The notes under the pieces: generated by a model
Seen by the model: only the letters and a program-made list of their open reading frames with translations
The model's database searches: none
Told to the model about the DNA's origin: nothing
Shown here: in pieces, positions 20,055-32,815 of the stretch
Layout: each line of letters begins with the position of its first letter
How positions within the stretch are numbered: the first letter of the stretch is position 1
Position numbers and translations under genes: made by a program
Source: Charina bottae
Lineage: Eukaryota > Chordata > Lepidosauria > Squamata > Charinaidae
Length of the DNA stretch: 64,000 nt
Reading direction: 5' to 3'
Assembly: GCA_023362775.1 (NCBI GenBank)
Contig: JALMGJ010000001.1
Location: forward strand, 61,287,501 to 61,351,500

Positions 20055-22201
20055 ATATTTCAGCAAGTAAGTCTTTAAAAACAGGTGTCACTGGACTCCA
20101 GAAATTATGTGCTTCTTCATAACAGTTTCTGTTTTAGTGGATTATATTATTTTGCTTGGAAAGAAACATGTTACAAATTACTTTTATGTTTTCATATTTA
20201 CTGAAAGGGGAACAGAATTCCCCAAAACAAGCTGGAAAATGCTTGATGGAAGTTATTGATGCAGTTTTCTGATGAGTGCACAGGGCTTGCTGTATTGTCA
20301 ATACATGACACAGTGCTATTCTGGCTGTATTAAGGGTCTGAGGCACGCAGGTGGCAGGAGACTTTTTTCTTTATGTCAGTGGAGCATGGAAGCTGATCCT
20401 GAATATCCGGCCCTGTTGATATGATGCTCAGGCTTGTCAGTTTGGCAGCAAGAAACAGAGAAAATCAAAAAGGAATCTCACGTTGTGGTTGAAGCAAACC
20501 TTGATATGTTAAGCAAATGAGGGAATAGCAAAGAATAAGGACAGTGTTTCAGCACAAGACTCATTCTCAGTCCTGTGACATCTGACCAAGGGTTTATTTG
20601 ATCCAGTGTACTCTTTCCAATAACTTTTCAGCAAAATTGAAGGTGTTCATAAAGCTAGTAGGCCATAGCTATTGATTTTCATCACCAGGGGCTCTACTAA
20701 CTTTAAACCTCTGTTTTCACTAAAAACATAGGGCAATGGGACATACATTACTCCCTATATATTAAAATGCAGAATAAAATAGGAATGGTCTAGTATTCAG
20801 TCCCTTGGAGGAAGGAGGAAGTTCCTTGAGGAAGGAACTTTCTTTGATAGGATTTAGTCTTTTTGAAATAATATAGGTTTTATTTGTTTGTTTTGCAGAA
20901 TTAATTTCAAATCTGTAAGTCACCTTGAATGTCCTTTTCAGACCAAAAGTAGAATTCAATCAATCTATTTAATCTCCTGCAAGCTTATCAGTTTTACTCC
21001 TCAATTTCTTTAGTCAGCTGTTAAAAATAAATGCGGTTTAAATAAGGGATGGTGGTAGAAATTAGTATGTTAACTTTCCTTTGGTGTGTATGAAAGAATA
21101 TAATGTGTATAGCTGTACTAAAATATGTACAGCTTTAAATTTCAAGGAGTTTTTTTTTGCTAGTGGGAGATTTAAAGTAAATGAGGCAATTTCTTATTGA
21201 TTTAGAGAGCTGGCAAAAATCAAGTTAAAAAGTTTGAAGCTAGCCCTGCTTTGAAAGCTCTATGGTCAACTGAATGTTTTTCAAGGACTTTTCACTTCAG
21301 CTACCTGATTATACCAGTTTTACTTGCTGTTTGCTTAAATTCACATGAACAGACTTTTGTCAGCACAAATATTTGGAGAATGACAGTTCTGATATCTCCA
21401 AGATAATTCTGAACAAACATCAGCATTTTCTATTTATTGCTCACTCTTCCTCATTGATTGTGTTCTTGGTTTAAAATGTATCAGTCATCATTTTTGGCAA
21501 TCAGACAAATAGGATTTGAAATTAGGTGGCATTAAAGAAATGTGCTTTATTTTCTAAACATTGGCTAGAATATAAAGAAAAACTGGACATCTGTTCTGCA
21601 AAATGTCACTGAATTTCCTGTAAGTTTCAAACCAGAGTTGATATGAAGCAAAAAAAAAAATGCTTGGGAAGCAATAATGGAAACCTCTGTATGTAGTTGT
21701 TCATTGTCCATGACCTCAATGGCTTAAATACCATGTCAGTGTTTAGCAAAATTCTCCTATAGTTGACATATGCCAGCTGAGTGTGAGCTCCTGTTTGTGA
21801 AGAGAAACTCTAATGATAGGAAATAATGGAAACAAAGTTGATTGTACAAAATGGGAGCACAAAAAAGTAGTTTCACAATACCCAGAAAACTTGCCACACT
21901 TCTCTTTTAAGAACTGTATCAGATATCTTGCCTTGGGACTTCAGATCTTGTGCCCTCCACATAGCAATCCCCATTCCATTCTCACAACAGAGGATGCCAT
22001 GAGAGAACATCCTATGCAAGTGAGCAAGGAAGAGAAAAAAGAGAACACACACAACTTTTTAACCATTATTTGATGAACAGACCAGAATTGGATGGGTTCA
22101 CCTATTGTACAAAGCCAGACAAAGTAAAAATTATGGTTTAGTGGAATGTATGAACACAGCCAAAGTAACAAATAATGTCTGCAACTGCCTCCCATGGCTC
22201 T
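20054..22201. other. AT-rich intronic DNA, no feature recognised
   Basis: Two kilobases without an exon or a repeat I can name. Confidence 0.4.
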
Positions 22202-22275
22202 CCATCATTCATTCATTCATTCATTCATTCATTAATTCTTACACAAATTATCTGTCTGTCTGTCTGTCTATCTGT
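22202..22275. repeat. (ATTC)n and (TCTG)n short microsatellites
   Basis: About seven ATTC units (22208-22235) and four to five TCTG units (22251-22270) lie close together. Confidence 0.85.
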
Positions 22276-22597
22276 ATCACATAACATTCTACCATAGCTA
22301 ATAAATTGTTTCCTCATTCCTCACAAACACTTATAATACTTCTAGACTCAGGGATAATATGATGCATTCCTCTCACTTTATTGTATATTCTCCTACAAGT
22401 AAAGTATCCATCTGATGCCTCTTCCATGCATGTTATGAGAAAGAACCAATAGCAGGGACCCTTTTCTTCTACTTCGGATTTTTGAACCTCCTTCACAATT
22501 ACAAACTTTGTGGTAAACAACTAGGCAACAGATCTTGTATTGTGAAACACTACTTTGCTGCCTGTAGAATAAACGAAGAAAGCCCACTGAAGTGACT

Positions 22598-22789
22598 GTA
22601 GCTTGAATCATGTCAACTGGATTTCTATTTTCTCAGTGGAAACGTTTCGCTCCTTATCCAAGAAGCTTCTTCAGTCTGAAGAAGCTTCTTGGATAAGGAG
22701 CGAAACGTTTCCACTGAGAAAATAGAAATCCAGTTGACATGATTCAAGCTACAGACAATTCCACCTGGATGACTGAGAACCTTCATCGA
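22598..22789. mobile_element. palindromic PLE-related mini-element, copy 1
   Basis: The arms 22598-22674 and 22676-22752 are exact 77-nt reverse complements around a single T. A unique 37-nt tail follows (begins AGACAATTCCACCTGGATGA). A 15-bp target duplication CCCACTGAAGTGACT lies at 22583-22597 and 22790-22804. The right arm starts with CTGAAGA, has a 7-bp stem-loop (GCTTCTT / AAGGAGC), then GAAACGTT. This is the layout of a hammerhead core and resembles the PLE terminal motif. There is no coding capacity. A second independent insertion is at 35174. Confidence 0.85.
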
Positions 22790-22804
22790 CCCACTGAAGT
22801 GACT

Positions 22805-24370
22805 TTCTGGCAACCCCTTCATCTCCAATATTGTCCAAAAAAGTTATATTTTCTACACAGCAGTATGGGATATTGACAGGATCCTTGTGCCCGTGCTTGC
22901 TGAAGAGCCCTATGTTTAAAAGGTAGGTGAAGCTTGCTGGGCAAGCCATTTTTTAAAAGACCACCAGAAAACAAAGAATTGAGCAAAAAGGTAGTTTGCC
23001 ATAGTCCAAGATTTAATCAAGTCAGCAACAAGAGTTCCATCCACCAGAAGGTACCAAAAAGAGTACCAATCACGCTTAAGCCTAAGAATTACTAATACGC
23101 CAATACTAGAGAGGCAGCCAGTCACAGGAATATACTGAGTATAGACATGGTTTGTAGCAACGGGTCCTTCCAGATGGTAAGTTTTATCCTAGAAATTCTA
23201 AGTCTCAATCTTCCACAACTGCTTGGAAAGAAAAACAAATCTCAAATATCCTTATTCCCAAAGAACTTTTTTTTAGGTGCCTTGCAGCTTATTGAACTTT
23301 CTCAGCAATGCTCTTGCTCTGGGAAGGTGATTTGGAATCTTCGTGGTTAGTATTTTGAGCCACGCGTGTGCAGTATTTAAAGGGTCACGACCTGCTATAC
23401 ACAGCCCAGCTTCTAATCTTTGTTGGCTTCTGAAGCTTCCTTATTCTATGAAGATAAGTCCTCTGTGAGGGTCAGGGCCTTTGTACTACCTACTTCCTAG
23501 CCTGCAAGGAAATAAGAGTCTAAGGAAGCACAAATGGGGTAAGTGCTACTACCAAAATGTATGAAGGAGCTTGAAGGTCGAAGGGTGATTTGAGATTCTT
23601 GAAATGTCCTTAGGTCTCCTGCCAAGGAACTATATTGCTGTTGCAGGTTTGTTTGGTTTTTTAAAATCTTTTATTTCATCATAAAATTACAGAATTGGAA
23701 GAGGCTATTTATGACACAGAATCCAACCCTCAGTACAGGAACATAAATCAAAGCATCTCCAAGAGTTAGCTTACTTAGCTTCTGATTGCTGCTTCCTTTC
23801 TGTTGTACTCCAACATGGCATTGTGATGTAAGAGTCAGTCCCCTTTGTTTAGGGATTCTGAGATCTGAAAATGGTATAGTCATTGCCTTCTAAAGCTCCT
23901 GAAGAAGGAAACTATAATTCTTTGCAGGAAACTATGTTTCTGTTATCTGGGCTCATTGGCTTATCTCCATATGTGTTGGGCTTTGTCAGTGTTTCTGTGG
24001 ATGTTTGCTCCCCTCCCAAGAGAAGGCCAATTTGTAAGCCCAAACTAACGTCTAACATTTTCATTGTGGAAAGGTTGCTTGTGAAGGCTCAGAGAGAGGC
24101 TCTGCTGACTGAGTTAATTTATTCTGGAGCTGGATTGGAAGTTTGGGGACCCAACTTAGGCTTTCCCCAACTTGCTGAGTGATGGATACAAGGATAGCTG
24201 GGGGTGGTTGCTGGGGTGATGTTAAGTGTGGGAGAGTGGTGATTGGATGTATTTCAGAGCCTAGGTAGATGATGCGGAGGGTGGGGTAGAACTGGGAGGG
24301 ATGAAGAGGGGAGGCCATTTCATCCCAGTCATGATGGAAAGAGGAAGATATAACAGGAGGTTGAGGGCAG
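22805..24370. other. intronic DNA, no feature recognised
   Basis: No exon or confident repeat. The many short open frames on both strands overlap one another and match nothing. Confidence 0.4.
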
Positions 24371-25370
24371 ACCAGTTTGTTTGTTTGTTTGTTTGTTTGT
24401 TTATTCATTCAACTTATATCACTGCCCATCTCCCCCCACAAGGGGACTCTGGGCGGTTTACAACAAAGTTAATTATTAAAAACATATAAAATACAATATA
24501 TCATTCTGAAATAAATTAGAATAAATATATAAAATCCAAGAGGCTATGATGTTATATTTAAAAGAGCTCTACGGCGCAAACCACCCCCAAGAGGAGCTAT
24601 TACCCTTCCCGCCCCAAGCGAGGTGGCAGAGCCAGGTCTTCAATTGTTTTCGGAAGGTCAGGAGTGTGGGGGCTTGCCTCACCTCCAGGGGCAGAATGTT
24701 CCAAAGGGCGGGTGCCACTGCCGAGAAGGCCCGCCTCCTGGACCCCGCCAGATGGAATTCTTTTATAGACGGGGTCCGTAGCAAGCCCTCTCTGCATAAC
24801 CGGGTGGGGCGGGTCAACGTTCTGGGGATGAGGAGGTCCCTCAGGTAACCTAGTCCCATGCCATGTAGGGCTTTAAAGGTGACAACCAACACCTTGAATT
24901 GGACCCAGAAGCAAACTGGTAACCAATGCAGCTCGCGCAGCAGAGGTGTCACATGTGCCGATCTTTGGGCACCCATAACTGTGTGCGCAGCCACATTCTG
25001 GACCAGTTGAAGCTTCCGGATACTCTTCAAGGGTAGCCCCATGTAGAGTGCATTGCAATAGTCTATATGGGAGATGACAAGGGCATGAGTGACTGTACGG
25101 AGGGCATCCCGGTCCAGGAAAGGGCGTAGCTGGCGTACAACTCGAAGTTGCACAAATGCCCTTCTGGCCACGGCTGCCACCTGCTCTTCGAACAGGAGTC
25201 ATGAGTCCAGAAGGACCCCCAGGTTCCGCAAAATTGGGAAATGGGGTAGTGCCACCCCATCCAGATCTAAAGATGACAATTTCCTGGATCCCGAGGCGCC
25301 ATCAATCCACAGCCACTCCGTCTTACCAGGGTTCAGTTGCAGGGATGACGGGACTGGTGGTTGAGACCTG
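24371..25370 (-). mobile_element. CR1/L3-type LINE, 3' half (sense on minus strand)
   Basis: An open frame of about 200 codons at 25180-24569 reads MAAVARRAFVQLRVVRQLRP, HALVISHIDYCNALYMGLPL, HVTPLLRELHW and WNILPLEVRQ. Before it comes LQLNPGKTEWLWIDG (near 25330). The 3' tail is complement GGCGGTTTACA-type sequence followed by (TTTG)n at 24378-24403. It joins at about 25370 to the 5' half of a similar element in the opposite direction. Confidence 0.85.
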
Positions 25371-26480
25371 TCCTCCCTTCCAACACTCAGCATTCATCCT
25401 GAAGGCCAGGATATTGGATTCTTGGTTAACTTGGACTCCAGCTGCAGCTCTTGAATGCCAGGTCAGTATGTAATAAGACCTCCCTCTCCCATGATTTAAC
25501 TGTGTATGAGGATGTTGACCTGGCATATATACCCAAGACCTAGGTGGGCTCAGAGGGTGAAGTACCCCTTTCAGAAATATGCCAGCCTGGGTTACAAGCA
25601 GGGCACCAGCTGTGACTCCAGGATTGGAAGAGTGAGGTGGCAGTCATCATCCAGGAGGCCATGGCTTTCAGAGGGTCTGATCCACAGGTAGCTGGATATA
25701 AAACTCTCTGGTTGAAGTTAGGAGCTGTTGGATTTGTTGCTGCTGTACCAGCCTCCCTGCTACACAGTGATATTCCTCTCTGAGCTTCTGGTTTCCATCA
25801 CTGGATTGGTAGTGGAGTCCCCAAGTAATTGAGACCCCAACACATACTGGAGGTTACAGACTGGGTCTGGTTTTTATCTCAGGGTAGCTATAATATTATG
25901 TGGGTGTAGAGGACATTTCCATCAGTCTCTTGCCATGATCAGATCACTCTATGACGCCTTGGTCACTGCCTAGAATGGGCACATCACAAGGGACTTGGAA
26001 TGGATTGCTCTTATGTGGTCTCTGCATCAATCCCAGAGTGCTATTGGTTTTCCGAGGAACTTTGGAAAATGAAACACCAAAAGAGACACCTAGAATACCA
26101 TTAAAGGAAGACAAAGATTGAATTTGACCAAATGCAAGCCCTTATTAGGGATTACATTGTGGTATAGTTATTTTTCTCCTCGTGTTGCCATCCAGCAGCC
26201 CTTTTCAATATGACCCATACCCTGCAAGAGAGGGATGAGTCGCAGGATTATGACTAGGCAAGTTCTAGTGAGGTTACAGAATCAAGCTTTTATGTGATTA
26301 GCTCGGACAGTTTTGAAACTAACTCCTGAGGATCCTCAGTGTTCAAAGCTGACCACCTGTTTATTAAATCCTTATCTCCCCTGGTTTGTAAGGGCCACCA
26401 GGGAGGTAATATGTGATTTGGTCCATGCTGTAGCACCTTCTTCAATAAGAGACTGGGTATTCCTGTAAAGATTACCTTAA
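25371..26480 (+). mobile_element. CR1/L3-type LINE, 5' half (endonuclease region) in opposite orientation
   Basis: On the + strand, broken frames follow an AP-endonuclease of CR1-type LINEs. The region equivalent to LNVRSVRNKTSLIHDLIV appears near 25455-25500, DVDLAYIPKT near 25512-25545, and AVIIQEAMAFRGSDPQ near 25640-25690. WFSEELWKMKHQKRHLEYH (near 26050-26100) marks the end of the endonuclease/linker. It reaches toward the RT start by about 26480. Many stops. Its orientation against the 24371-25370 half fits a twin-primed insertion. Confidence 0.65.
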
Positions 26481-26499
26481 TGGAGATAAGCCAGATCCG

Positions 26500-26640
26500 T
26501 TCCCAGAGTGATGAAGCAAGAAGCACAACTCTACCTCAGAACAAGCTGAGGGGAGGAGGGAACAACTCAGACAGACACCTCCTTAGGAGTGGGGAGGGAG
26601 TAAAGCCCAATCAGACTTTCTTGGTCTGGTACAGTGGGGT
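26500..26640. repeat. unnamed repeat shared with 63490-63660
   Basis: Similar order of words in both places: AACTCAGACAGACACCTCCT / GCTCAGGCAGACTTCCTTCC, then GGGAGGG-rich sequence, CAATCAGACTT and TGGTCTGGT. The family is not identified. Confidence 0.35.
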
Positions 26641-27954
26641 TCACAGGTCCTCAATGCCTTGAAGTAGGGCTTTCACCGGGGAAAGGATTTTTAATCCTGA
26701 ATGTGGTTGCACTTCTCCCTTTTTTTAAAAAATGCTGTAAACCCTCTTGTGGCCCCTTTCAAAAATCCCCAAATGTGTTATGTATTTAGCCACATTATGG
26801 TTTGTTCATTTATAAAAACTTATCTACTAAGATTAGATTTCTATGCTGTATGCATTTCTAATAATGCTTCTTCCTACACTGTAAAGGAAACCTTGTAACT
26901 TGAATTTAGGCCACTATATGTATAAAAAAAAGAGTTGGTCAAATTTTAGCAGTTCTGAGATTTCTTCTTTTGCCTGCCTTACCTTAGCAGGTTGATTGCA
27001 AAGCAATTTGCACAGCTGGTCAGGCCTGCAGGTGCTCGGAAATGTGTTAGATAGGTGACCACCTACTAAGGTCTGAGTTAATGTGGTGGACAGGGAAAAT
27101 CTCAGAGGAACTGAAATTCTGTTGGTTGTTAACTCAGGTTGTGCCAATAAATCAGGAAACCATACGGGTAGGATTACCTGTTAGAAACATTTGTTTCCTT
27201 GATGGAGCAGATTATTTTAGCCTGAAAATACATTTTATTATTGTAAAGGAAAAGGCTGCAAATCACATATATGGGGACTGTACTTTCTAATATTGAAAAG
27301 ATAGTGGTTATTTTTGAAGTAAAAACTATGGTTTGCCTTTTTCATTCTGCATTTCCTTTTGGAAATGTATCATCAACTTAGATCTTCCTTGCTTGCTGCT
27401 TGTTATCCTCTTAGCAGTGAAAAGGTCCTGAAAGGTTTATTATGAAGGTCCTGAAAGGTTTATTACAAGACCAAAAGCACTAAAATACATGCTGGGATTC
27501 CTTTCTTTATTCAGCATCTTCTCAAAAGTGATAATAAGAAATACAATGCTTTAATTTCTTATGTACATTTAATGTTTCATATTTCGGGTTTAGACTTAAC
27601 TTCAGAGATGCTTCTGAAAGCAGAGATTTGCAGTGTGAGATACAAATAAATGGACTATTTCTGCATTAAAAAAATAATGTGCAAACTATAATTGAAAAGC
27701 AATCACATGGATTTTTGGTAGCTGATGTTTATTAATGGCTGTGCATTTTCTAGAGTGCCAGCAAAATGCAGGTAAAATGAAGAGATATTCAGAAATACTT
27801 CTTCATATAACACATATTACAATCATGTACTCTGCTGTCATAAGATGTAATGATAGCCACCAACTTAGGTGGCTTTAAAAGAGTATCAGACAGATCCCTA
27901 GAAAGGAAGGATATCAGTAACTACTAGTCATGTTAGCTACCTGTACCCAGCTAC
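26641..27954. other. AT-rich intronic DNA, no feature recognised
   Basis: No exon or repeat recognised. Confidence 0.4.
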
Positions 27955-28008
<54 letters not shown>

Positions 28009-28240
28009 TTTTCTATCCCACCTTTATTATTTTTCTAAATAACTCAAGGTGTCGAACATACCTAATACTCCTTCCTCCTCCTATTTTCCCCACAACAACC
28101 CTGTGAGGTGAGTTGGGCTGAGAGAGAGTGACTGGCCCAAGGTCACCCAGATGGCTTTCACGCCTAAGGCGGGACTAGAACTCACAGTCTCCTGGTTTCT
28201 AGCCCATTGCCTTAACCACTAGACCAAACTGGCTTTTAGA
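27955..28240 (-). mobile_element. tRNA-derived SINE (second family) with (GATA)n tail
   Basis: On the minus strand it starts at 28236 with AGCCAGTTTGGTCTAGTGG and continues GAGTTCTAGTCCCGCC, TGGGTGACCTTGGGCCAGTC, CTCACCTCACAGGGTTGTTG, and ends AATAAAGGTGGGATAGAAA. An array of about 13 TATC/GATA units (27957-28008) follows. This longer 3' end differs from the shorter-tailed copies at 9603 and 31226. Confidence 0.8.
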
Positions 28241-28364
28241 TGCCTAAAAGAAACCCACAGGCATACCTCTGAGTATCAGTTACTCAAGAGCACAAATGCA
28301 AGGATCCTGTTTAATTCATATTCTGCTTGTGGGCTTCTCTTAGGCATCTAGTTGGTGATAGTGG

Positions 28365-28425
28365 GAACATTCCCATCTCCTTGAGGGGGAGATGGGCGGT
28401 CATAGAAATTTAATAATAAATAAAC
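28365..28425 (+). mobile_element. LINE 3'-tail fragment
   Basis: CTTGAGGGGGAGATGGGCGG then TCATAGAAATTTAATAATAA: the bare 3' end of a CR1/L3-type LINE. Confidence 0.6.
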
Positions 28426-28429
28426 ATAA

Positions 28430-30831
28430 TGTGGTCTAAATTATGTGGTCTAAATGTAGACTGCCAGCATCTTCTTATTACCTTCTTCCTTTATCAGGTA
28501 AAGTACTTTTTGTCCAATCTTTAAATGAATTTCAGCCATTCTGAGACAAGAGTGAAGGAGAAATGAAATTGGAATTGAAACACAACAGTGGTTGCATTTG
28601 TATGCAATGATTTTTAGCAAGTCCTACATGTATGGGTATATGGTATCTTCTGAAGAATCATATGTCTGTATGCCAACAGGGGTAATGACTTTCCTGAATA
28701 CTTTTCCTGGAGTTTTCTTAACCTAAACTTTGCTTCTTTTGCGAATGAGATTTCAAGCCTCAGTGAAATAGATCTGCAGCCAGACAGGTGGAAAAAAGCT
28801 TTTCCTGCTTGGTGCTCAATATTTACCATTGTGTTATCTAATACACACACTAACAATTGGTATTGCCAAATCAAAATTCTCAATTTTTTTTCTTTTGCTC
28901 CATGCAGTTGTACCCTGTTTCAATATTTCTGATGTCTATGCAAATACAGTTCATTGAATGACTTCATTTCTGGGCTGAAATAACTCAGGCTACTTGGTTT
29001 ATCTTTATTTAGGAAAGTTTTGTATTACTATTTGGTATAAAACTATTAGAGTGAAGTACATCAAAATAATACTGTAATAAATACTATAAAATTTAACTAA
29101 GTGTCTTTTTTAAAAAACCTCACTACAATATCAAGGTAATGGCTTGCACTTACTTATATAAATGCTATTTTGCATTTTCCCTCTAATCAACAGTGCTAAA
29201 GTACAGACGCAACTATTTTTTTTAAAGGAAATTGAATTTTTAAAGTTCGATACAATTACTTAAAAATCCCATAAAACAGTTATAAAAATTACACAGGAGC
29301 TCAGGATCAGAATAGAACAGAAAACAGCTTGTCTCCTCCCCGCATGGCACCTGGAGGTTTGTATGGCCCTTCTGGGTGCCTTTTACCAGGCAGAACTGTG
29401 TCAGACAGTGGGATCTGAACAATACCAAACAGTTGCATTGTTACCTTCCTGAGAGAGACACAATTTGGCAAGGAAAAATATCGAAGCAGGGAAGAACAAA
29501 ATTATAATTCATTGTAACCCATTGGAAAGAATAGTAGAAAAGGAAACAAAATAGGGATCATCAAGTCTCAATATAAAGCATACCTTTGAAGAAGGGACAA
29601 CCAGAGATTCAATATCCTGGTGGTGAGCCATCCCTGGCTATGAACATAGCTCAGTTGCTATCCTCTGTTAAATCTTTCCTTCGATTGTCTAAGTTAGAAA
29701 GTCCCCGTTTCATCTCTTTTGATTGCTGCAATCACTATAATCCATGGAAGTATTGTAACCTCTCTCTGATTTGGTCTATTGTATGGAAGACGCAGTGTTC
29801 CACTCTCCTTACATGGGGACACATTAGAAGATTAGCAGTTAAAGGATTTCATATGCTATGCCATCATTGTGTCAGCTTCTACCCACGTTTAAGTGACATT
29901 CTCAGAAGAAAAAAAAAACATTCTTCAGTGCAGAAATGTGACTGACTGATACTTTCACTGAGAAGAGATTTCCTACAACATTTTCTCAAATGTGTAAACT
30001 CAGAAAGTGTCAGGAAATAATCTTTGATTTCAATATTTTAAAAAGTCACAATCTTATGTACTCTACAACCCTTATCAGTTGTAGGATGGAAACTAATTCT
30101 AATAATAGTTTGGGATATCAGGCAGTTCATGCTTCCCAGACTACACATTGATCCATTTGACAGAGTTAAAGGACACTCTTTAGGAGGACAGCAACAGATC
30201 TCAGGGGTCCATAGATTGCCAACTGCAGAGAATGAGATTTGCTATGAGGTTCTCTAATACTACAAATGTCCAGTGCTTTTTTTTTTTTTGCTTCCTATCT
30301 CAGTATCCACCAATCTCAGCTTCTGAGCAAGGGAGAACTATAACGGACAACTTTATTGGGCAGATCAGGTTTCTGATAAACCACTTAATTGATAACTACA
30401 AGATTTCTTTATTAGTTGTTCACTTTTAGGTCAGTTGCATCTTTATATGGAATTGTACAACTCGTATCCACAGCTGCAGCTCAATCCCAGAGATAAATGA
30501 ATTTGATTTGCAGACAGGTATATCCCCTGTGTACCATGAGCTCCAAAGCACCCTTTTGCCTCCAAATCTGAAACACTGCACAGCCCTGTTAAGAAGATGT
30601 TAAAAGTTTTTCTTTGGATCCATTATTATGTTCTTCTATTTTTTTCTGTTCAAGTTTATATACTTCTTTAATTACTTCTCCTCCTCCTCCTTCTTCTTCT
30701 AGCAGTGGATACCATTTCAATCTTCTAAAGATTCCTTCTTTTTCTAAAAGCTTTGTTGTCAGCATTTGGTCTCAGTAGTAGCTTCCTGATCTCCTGTAAG
30801 AATTCTGGAGTGGTTTTGAATAAGACCCAAG
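28430..30831. other. AT-rich intronic DNA, no feature recognised
   Basis: No exon or confident repeat. An open frame of 119 codons at 29586-29945 has no recognisable similarity and no splice context. Confidence 0.4.
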
Positions 30832-30839
30832 TATTCTGG

Positions 30840-31168
30840 GGCGTGGTGGCTCAGCGGGTAAGACGCCAGGCTTGTCGATCGGAAGATCGCAAGTTCGGAG
30901 GTTCGAATCCCTAGCCCTGCGTGCAGAGTGAGCTCCCGCACTAGCTCCAGCTCTTGCCAACCTAGCAATTCGAAAGCATGCAAATGCCAGTAGATTAATA
31001 GGTACCACTTTGGTGGGTAGGTAACAGCATTCCGTGCGCGTCATGTGGCCACATGACCGCGGAAGCATCTTCAGACAACGCTGGCTCTTTGGCTAACAAA
31101 CGGAGATGAGCACCGGCCCCTAGAGTCAGACACGACTGCACAACTTTGCGGGGGGAACCTTTACCTTT
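30840..31168 (+). mobile_element. Sauria-type SINE
   Basis: Complete copy with A box TGGCTCAGCGG, intact B box GGTTCGAATCC, and tail GACACGACTGCACAAC...AACCTTTACC. Target duplication TATTCTGG at 30832-30839 and 31169-31176. Confidence 0.92.
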
Positions 31169-31225
31169 TATTCTGGAATAATTTAACTCTCTTGATTCTT
31201 TATGTTTATGTATACCAATCCATCA

Positions 31226-31454
31226 GAGAGCCAGTTTGGTGTAGTGATTAAGGCACCAGGCTAGAAACTAGGAGATCATGAGTTCTAGCCCCGCCTTAGG
31301 CACAAAGCCAACTGGATGACCTTGGGCCAGTCACACACTCTCAGCCCTAGGAAGAAGGCAATGGCAAACCACTTCCGAAATCTTGGCAAGAAAACTGCAG
31401 GGACTTGTCCAGGCAGTTGCCAGCAGTCAAAACTGACTCGAAAGCACACCACAA
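31226..31454 (+). mobile_element. tRNA-derived SINE, second family
   Basis: GAGAGCCAGTTTGGTGTAGT head, CTAGCCCCGCCTTAGGCAC, TGACCTTGGGCCAGTCAC, and CAAAACTGACTCGAAAGCAC end. A 14-bp target duplication ATACCAATCCATCA lies at 31212-31225 and 31455-31468. The insertion lies about 50 bp downstream of a Sauria SINE. Confidence 0.88.
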
Positions 31455-31468
31455 ATACCAATCCATCA

Positions 31469-32727
31469 ACTTTGAAGTTCCAACTGACAAATCTTAAAAA
31501 TCTAACAACATTTTGATTTTTACTGATTCTACTGTAACAGCCTTAATCTTTTTGTCTTGGCTGCACAAACATAAAGTCAGCTTTAGCATAAAAGGAAAAT
31601 TGGATTCTCTGGCCATAGCTTTTGAGCTATCAGATAATCTAATGTAAATGCAGCAGAAGATACAGTGTCAGAGCAGGGTCAAGAGTGGCATCATAGAACT
31701 TGCCTCTAATCTTCTAGTGATGGAAAGGAGCACTTTGAAAGTGCATTCAATAAGCATAAAGTAAGCATTATTGATGTTTTCAAAGTGTTAGGATCCTATG
31801 TAATGCAGGAGTGTTGGCATCTCTATTAAGCTCTTTGGCACCAGTTGATCCAGAGATCTCACCACTAAGCGCTAATGCATTTTGCATTAACGCTTAACAC
31901 AGACAAAGTGTGATTCACTTACCACAGTATGGTAGGGTAAAGAAAAGAGAAGCAACAATACATTTCAGCTATCTGCATCCAGCAAATGGATCAATTAAAT
32001 ATCTAAATGTGACATTTGCATGGTTTTAGAATACATCAGAAGAAGCTATTAAATTTATAATGGATGATCTTTTGGTGTTTAATTCTACTGAATGTAGGGA
32101 TGCAGCTGCAATATTACATAGAACTGCACTGATTTTGTTGTACCCTGATATGTTTGAGGTGGCCTTTCAAAGGAAGAGGAAAGAGGAAAATGTCTCTTCT
32201 GAAGCCAACTGACACCTTTTCATTTTCCATTTTAATATGCTTGCATTTATAGTCTAAATATACCGTTCCTTTGGAAGCATGTGTACTGTTTCTTCACCAC
32301 ACATGATGAAGAATTTCATTTGGTGTGAATTTTTAAATGAATGGACTTAATTCACATTCCCTGGAGTAATTTAGGCAAGTATCACCGGAATGTGTATTTC
32401 TCCAAATTCTGCCATGCAGCTTTTGGCTCAGACATTGCACACAAAATGTGCCTTTTATAAAAATGTGCATACAAAATCCAAATGTTTGTATATGTCTCCC
32501 TTGAAAAGTACCAGGTTGATGCAGAAATTGAATGGAACACATAGAACAAACTGACATGGATCAAAAATAGACGGATATGTGTATTGTGCTCCTGCTTTTC
32601 ATTCTATGATTTCACCATGATAAACTGAATGATATCATGTCACAAGATGTTGGCCCTCAAATATGTGGGGGGGGGGGAGGTGAATATCCTCTTCATCCCC
32701 AGGTACATCTGTTGCTCCTGCAAATAT
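31469..32727. other. AT-rich intronic DNA, no feature recognised
   Basis: Nothing identifiable. There is a G run at 32669-32677. Confidence 0.4.
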
Positions 32728-32738
32728 CTAAGGGATTG

Positions 32739-32815
32739 GCTGTTGTGGGTCTTCCGGGCTGTGTGGCCGTGTTCGTGTGCCATCGAACTCTGGCCGTGAA
32801 AGCCTTCGACAATAC
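32739..32815. mobile_element. 77-bp insertion, probably a PLE terminal fragment
   Basis: It begins GCTGTTGTGGGTCTTCCGGG and ends GTGAAAGCCTTCGACAATAC. The 11-bp direct repeat CTAAGGGATTG lies at 32728-32738 and 32816-32826. The sequence resembles, from memory, the ends of a widespread reptile Penelope-type repeat; the family call is tentative, the insertion itself is clear. Confidence 0.55.

Noticed and set aside
29586..29945. 119-codon open frame
   Set aside because: No recognisable similarity, no splice signals in frame, and the length is within chance expectation.
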